Source: Proruminimicrobium sp963666965
Lineage (GTDB): Bacteria; Elusimicrobiota; Endomicrobiia; Endomicrobiales; Endomicrobiaceae
Reading direction: 5' to 3'
DNA: 64,000 bases
Assembly (NCBI GenBank): GCA_963666965.1
Contig: OY762939.1
Span: 1 to 64,000 of the forward strand
The translations under genes and the position numbers were made by a program. This document shows, in pieces, positions 61,867 through 64,000 of the stretch; the first letter of the stretch is position 1, and each line of letters begins with the position of its first letter. The notes below the pieces were generated by a model, which had not been told where the DNA came from, searched no databases, and worked only from the letters and a program-made list of their open reading frames with translations.

Positions 61867-63213
61867 TCAATCCCTTACAAAACGTCTTGCATATATTGAC
61901 ATCAGTATTCCTATTGCAACCATTGATGAAGTAACGCTTGACCCTCCGTATGATACAAGCAAAAGAGGCAGCCCTGTTGCAGGCATAAGACCTGTGACCA
62001 TCCCTATATTTATAACGGCATTAAAAGCAAAAAGAGTAGAAATTCCTGTTGCGACATAAGAGCCGTATCTGTCTCTGGCATTTTTTGCTATAACAAGCGC
62101 CCGCCATATAAAAAACAGGTAGAATAGCATCGTGAGCTGCGCAAAAAGATATCCGCCCTCCTCTCCTATTACGGCAAAAATAAAATCAGTTCTCTGTTCC
62201 GGAAGAAATCCTAGCTGAGTCTGAGTGCCTCTGAAAAAACCTTTTCCCGCAATTTGGCCGGAACCTATCGCGATTTTTGACTGTATTACGTTATATCCCG
62301 CCCCTCTTGCGTCAAGGCTTGGTTCGAGAAAAACAATCAATCTTTTTCTCTGGTATTCTTTAAGTGATTTTTCAACTACTATGGACGAAAAACTGCCGGC
62401 AAAAACAATAATAATAAATATTACGGGATAAAGAACAGGCATAGGAATTCTGAGTTTATACAACAGCCATTTTATAATAAAAACAACGGCCGCAACAGAA
62501 AACAAAACAAGAAGAGCGGTAGGAAGATGACTGTAAGCTTTTAAAACAAAAGCAAAAAATGCCGTCTGCTGAACATCTGCCGGCTGGAGTTTTATAAAAG
62601 TTATAAAAAGAGGTATTCCCATTGAAAGTCCGCCGTAAAGAATAACGCTTAAAATATATCTTAATTTAACTCCTGCAACGTAGAGCAAAATCAGAGTTAT
62701 CGGATAATAAGGAAGTGTTGAAGAAAAATCAGGCTGCATCATTATTAAAACAATATGTCCGCCAAGTATGCACAATGCCTTAAAAAAAGTTGAAAAATTT
62801 CTTATTTCACGCCAGTATCTGTCCAAAAAAGCAGCCAATACGAGTATAAACATGATTTTGGCAAATTCTACGGGCTGCACTGAAAAAAATCCAAAATTGA
62901 ACCAGCCTTTTGTGCCTTTTATTGTAGAACCAAGAACTAAAACGGATATTAATAAAAGACATGAAAATAAATATATATATCCGCTGAAGTGTTTATAATA
63001 CTGATAATTAAAACTTGAAAATATCAGCGCCGCGGCAATTCCGGCAAAAACGGCTATAACCTGCGTTGTAATAAATTTAAGCGGATTAATATAATTCATG
63101 CTTGCCGAATAAATTGACACGCATCCTATCGCAAGAATAAAAAACAGCGATATGCATAAAAGCCAGTCTGTACGTTCTGAAATTTGTAAAAATATACTTT
63201 TTTGTTTTGTCAT
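61867..63213 (-). CDS. rodA: Rod-shape peptidoglycan glycosyltransferase RodA
   Basis: 448 aa SEDS protein. ATQVIAVFAGIAAALIFSSF-like helices, GTKGWFNFGFFSVQPVEFAK, QPDFSSTLPYYPITLILLYV, a large periplasmic loop with QSKIAIGSGQIAGKGFFRGT and FLPEQRTDFIFAVIGEEGGY, and LPLLLVSYGGSS near the end. RodA polymerises glycan strands with PBP2, encoded directly upstream with an ATGA overlap. Confidence 0.96.
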   Translation of the reverse strand: MTKQKSIFLQISERTDWLLCISLFFILAIGCVSIYSASMNYINPLKFITTQVIAVFAGIAAALIFSSFNYQYYKHFSGYIYLFSCLLLISVLVLGSTIKGTKGWFNFGFFSVQPVEFAKIMFILVLAAFLDRYWREIRNFSTFFKALCILGGHIVLIMMQPDFSSTLPYYPITLILLYVAGVKLRYILSVILYGGLSMGIPLFITFIKLQPADVQQTAFFAFVLKAYSHLPTALLVLFSVAAVVFIIKWLLYKLRIPMPVLYPVIFIIIVFAGSFSSIVVEKSLKEYQRKRLIVFLEPSLDARGAGYNVIQSKIAIGSGQIAGKGFFRGTQTQLGFLPEQRTDFIFAVIGEEGGYLFAQLTMLFYLFFIWRALVIAKNARDRYGSYVATGISTLFAFNAVINIGMVTGLMPATGLPLLLVSYGGSSVTSSMVAIGILMSIYARRFVRD

Positions 63214-64000
63214 AAATGATGTTCTTCCTCAACGTGTTCAGCTTTTTGTTCAATCTGATTCTTTATGTTTACTGCTGTCGATGAACTTTTCCGTATTATC
63301 TGCGGATCAGGCCCCTCGTTTAGATTAAAATATTTTCTGAATATTTCTCTTGCGATAGGAACAGAATTTGTACCTCCGCCGCCTCCGTTTTCAACTATAA
63401 CGGCTACGGCAAGCTCAGGATTTTCAGCCGGGGCATAAGCTACGACCCATGCATGGTCTATACCCTGCGGATTTTGGGCGGTACCTGTTTTTGCAGCAAC
63501 GGTCAAACTGTTAAAATACGTTCTTTTTGCAGTTCCGTTTTTAACTGCTTCCATCAAAGCTTTGTTTAGCGTTTTCCATATGCTGTTATTTATTTCCAAT
63601 ACATCTTTAATTTCCGGAGTATGCTGATATATAATTTGATTGTTATACGGATTTCTTACGGTTTCGACAAGATACGGCTTGTAGAACGTTCCTTTATTTG
63701 CGACTGCCGAGACCATTGAAGCCATCTGAAGAGGTGTAACCCATAAAGCACCTTGTCCGATTGCAAGTATTACAGTGTCTCCCTGCAGCCATGTCATTTT
63801 CATTTTTAACTTTTTCCATTCGGGAGTCGGCACAAATCCTTTTTTCTCGTACGGAATGTCTATGCCGGTTTGTTCGCCTAAGTGAAATAATTTTGCATAT
63901 TTTTCAAGAATTCTTACGCCGAGTTTTAAACCTAATTTATAAAAATAAACATTGCATGAATTGGCCGTAGCTGTTATAAGGTTGACAGTTTTATGGCCTT
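63210..64000 (-). CDS. mrdA: Penicillin-binding protein 2, C-terminal part (5' end outside window)
   Basis: About 262 codons are visible, open to the right edge. The SxN motif is SCN (63951-63959) in TATANSCNVYFYKLGLKLGV, followed by LGEQTGIDIPYEKKGFVPTP, an MASMVSAVANKGTFYKPYLV segment and the KTG motif in VAAKTGTAQNPQG. The catalytic SxxK serine is beyond the edge. A transpeptidase partner of RodA. The tail after REIFRKYFNLNEGP is short and polar. Confidence 0.93.
   Translation of the reverse strand, partial: GHKTVNLITATANSCNVYFYKLGLKLGVRILEKYAKLFHLGEQTGIDIPYEKKGFVPTPEWKKLKMKMTWLQGDTVILAIGQGALWVTPLQMASMVSAVANKGTFYKPYLVETVRNPYNNQIIYQHTPEIKDVLEINNSIWKTLNKALMEAVKNGTAKRTYFNSLTVAAKTGTAQNPQGIDHAWVVAYAPAENPELAVAVIVENGGGGGTNSVPIAREIFRKYFNLNEGPDPQIIRKSSSTAVNIKNQIEQKAEHVEEEHHL

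Noticed and set aside
1..64000. tRNA or rRNA genes
   Set aside because: I inspected the intergenic stretches longer than about 70 nt and saw no cloverleaf with a conserved T-loop (GTTCRANNC), nor rRNA sequence.
1..64000. Insertion sequences or prophage
   Set aside because: No transposase, integrase or phage structural motif is recognisable in any translated gene.

Overview
The window looks like chromosomal DNA from an AT-rich, diderm (outer-membrane) bacterium. The envelope genes support this: Tol-Pal with lipobox lipoproteins, LpxK and GmhB, heptosyltransferase-like GT9 enzymes, RodA and PBP2. The low GC, A/T-rich codon use and gene repertoire (UPF0164/TraF-like outer-membrane protein, TatD-linked radical SAM protein, many lone envelope proteins) fit the Elusimicrobiota, Endomicrobium-like lineages best. 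That placement is an inference; no rRNA or tRNA gene is present to confirm it. Coding density is very high. Most gene junctions overlap by 4 nt or are separated by fewer than 30 nt, so the window is a series of long operons.

Layout. 1-2.3 kb (-): a large secreted protein with a C39-peptidase-like Cys/His/Asp arrangement, running off the left edge, preceded by a small membrane protein. 2.4-9.5 kb (-): one operon pal-cpoB-tolA/tonB-tolB-tolQ-tolR followed by a membrane PHP-domain protein and a GT39-type glycosyltransferase, with a near-consensus promoter. 9.6-17 kb (+): aroK, an unknown exported protein, rlmD, a flavodoxin-fold reductase, metG, tatD with its radical SAM partner, a 3D-domain protein and a class II aldolase. 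17-19.1 kb (-): tsaB-tsaE-thiL. 19.2-21.2 kb (+): an unknown protein and a UPF0164/TraF-like protein. 21.2-23.1 kb (-): a U32 protease-family protein. 23.2-26.3 kb (+): an unusual two-component pair, a multi-TM histidine kinase and a response regulator fused to a NERD-like PD-(D/E)XK nuclease domain. 26.3-31.3 kb (-): response regulator, unknown protein, secreted GH81 beta-1,3-glucanase, LysM-M23 peptidase.

31.3-42.8 kb (-): a long operon beginning with two GT9 enzymes, then PIG-L, GT4, lpxK, gmhB, two DUF3108 paralogues, a hydrogenase-type maturation protease, tsaC, glyA, a seven-repeat RCC1 protein and rlmI. 42.8-50.2 kb (+): infC (probable AUA start)-rpmI-rplT-TrkH/KtrB-TrkA/KtrA-TPR-pheS-pheT and a small lipoprotein, ending at a strong intrinsic terminator. 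50.2-56.4 kb: an accessory glycan region with a UDP-sugar dehydrogenase, a 730-bp structured non-coding region, a SIR2-like protein, a GT-C membrane protein and glf. 56.4-64 kb (-): rng, an SGNH-like/TPR protein, a B12-type radical SAM/DUF2344 protein, rodA and the C-terminal part of mrdA.

The most interesting signals are: the REC-NERD fusion with its kinase; a set of promoters whose -10 box lies only 6-8 nt before an ATG lacking a Shine-Dalgarno sequence (probable leaderless mRNAs); two diverged repeats just 3' of the SIR2 gene whose 11-bp arms differ in sequence but stay perfectly complementary; the AUA-initiated infC with a structured leader; and the C39-like giant secreted protein.
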